From an uncultured Eubacteriales bacterium (GTDB lineage: Bacteria > Bacillota > Clostridia > UMGS1883), in contig CAJJUC010000148.1 of assembly GCA_905195005.1 (NCBI GenBank), positions 1-5,830 of the forward strand: a stretch of 5,830 nucleotides of DNA. The letters are read 5' to 3'. The position numbers and the translations under genes were made by a program. The notes under the pieces were generated by a model, which was not told the DNA's origin, ran no database searches, and saw only the letters and a list, made by a program, of their open reading frames with translations. Below are positions 5,216-5,830 of the stretch, in pieces. Every line of letters starts with the position of its first letter. Position 1 is the first letter of the stretch.

Positions 5216-5830
5216 CTAACGGCGCAGCCGCGCCGCAAGTGAGAATGTGATAAACACAATCAAATTTGCAATTACAACGCTTGCGCCGACTGCGATTTCG
5301 AGGTAAAACGACGCGCATATACCTATGAAAAAGCAAACGGCGCTGATAATAGCGGCACATATTATAACGCCTTTAAAATAGCGGCACACGCGCATTGCCG
5401 AAAGCGCAGGGAATATGATAAGGCTTGAAATCAGCAGCGCCCCCATGATTCTCATTCCCAAAACAATTGTCACCGCCGTAAGCACTGCGAGCGCAGAATT
5501 GTATAAATCAACGCGCACGCCGGTTGCGCGGCTGAACGGTTCGTCAAACGTCACGGCAAAAATCCTGTTGTAAAAAACGACGAACAACGCCAATACCGCA
5601 AATGAAAGGATAACGCTGACATAAACATCGGTGCGGCTCATTGCAAGCACGCTTCCGAACATGTAATTGCAGACATCCGTTGTTATTCCCGTTGTCAGAC
5701 CGGTAACAATAATGCCGATTGCAAGCGATGAAGATGAAAACACCGCGATTGCCGCGTCACCGCGCATTGAACCGCTCTCCGTTATGCGAAGCAGAAAGAA
5801 TGCAGCGATAATCACAAGCGGAATCGAAAC
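5216..5830 (-). CDS. ABC-3 family metal (zinc/manganese type) transporter permease, N-terminus missing
   Basis: This is an integral membrane permease of the ZnuB/MntB/TroC family, which works with a surface metal-binding lipoprotein and an ATPase to import Zn2+ or Mn2+. The reading frame is open to the right edge, so 204 C-terminal residues of the usual 265-290 are seen. The GTG at 5815 is internal, not the start. The family signature runs through FGSVLAMSRTD, then FDEPFSRATGV (the cytoplasmic loop contacting the ATPase), then GMRIMGALLISSLIIFPALSA. About six to seven hydrophobic helices are evident and the tail ends AARLRR at TAG. Partner genes and any Zur/MntR-type operator would lie beyond the right edge. 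The metal cannot be told from the permease alone, so no symbol is given. It is convergent with uvrC. Confidence 0.9.
   Translation of the reverse strand, partial: VSIPLVIIAAFFLLRITESGSMRGDAAIAVFSSSSLAIGIIVTGLTTGITTDVCNYMFGSVLAMSRTDVYVSVILSFAVLALFVVFYNRIFAVTFDEPFSRATGVRVDLYNSALAVLTAVTIVLGMRIMGALLISSLIIFPALSAMRVCRYFKGVIICAAIISAVCFFIGICASFYLEIAVGASVVIANLIVFITFSLAARLRR
5220..5235. other. GC-rich hairpin at the convergent gene ends
   Basis: CGGCGC (5220-5225) pairs with GCGCCG (5230-5235) around AGCC. It sits 11 bp past the uvrC stop and inside the last codons of the permease gene. Neither side has a T-run, so it is not a classical terminator. It may stall polymerase or protect the uvrC 3' end, or may only reflect arginine/alanine codons. 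Confidence 0.3.

Overview
The window reads as ordinary chromosome of a strictly or facultatively anaerobic Firmicute, most likely a gut-type member of the class Clostridia. This is inferred from an oxygen-sensitive class III ribonucleotide reductase with its activase, strong AAGGAGGG/AGGTGGAG ribosome-binding sites, moderate GC coding DNA next to very AT-rich spacers, and a Gram-positive style NrdR promoter. No phage, transposon, CRISPR, tRNA or rRNA sequence is visible.

Layout. Positions 1-569 hold no convincing protein gene. They contain a possible C-terminal tail of an upstream gene (to about 82 or 89), an AT-rich stretch, a candidate small RNA of about 73 nt (222-294) with its own possible promoter and a clear intrinsic terminator, and then the promoter and long structured leader of nrdD. 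The nrdD promoter (TTGACA, 17 bp, extended -10) carries two CTATATATG boxes exactly 32 bp apart, the geometry of an NrdR operator. The leader (about 417-569) can fold into a long-range stem enclosing two hairpins, one followed by five T's like an attenuator.

Three genes follow on the + strand. nrdD (570-2744) is the anaerobic glycyl-radical ribonucleotide reductase. nrdG (2759-3277) is the radical-SAM activase that installs its glycyl radical. uvrC (3374-5209) is the incision nuclease of nucleotide excision repair. nrdD and nrdG form a tight two-gene unit making dNTPs. uvrC follows after a 96-bp gap containing a stable hairpin with a poor T-tract, so it may be partly co-transcribed.

From the right edge a truncated minus-strand gene (5216-5830) runs toward uvrC. 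It encodes the C-terminal three quarters or so of an ABC-3 family metal transporter permease (ZnuB/MntB type), and its stop lies only 6 bp from the uvrC stop.

The protein-coding part is conventional. The most interesting material is the noncoding block 180-569: the candidate sRNA with a CCCTCC (anti-Shine-Dalgarno) segment exactly complementary to the nrdD ribosome-binding site, the tandem NrdR boxes and the structured leader. The first and last are predictions from sequence only, and the sRNA has a competing minus-strand explanation given below.
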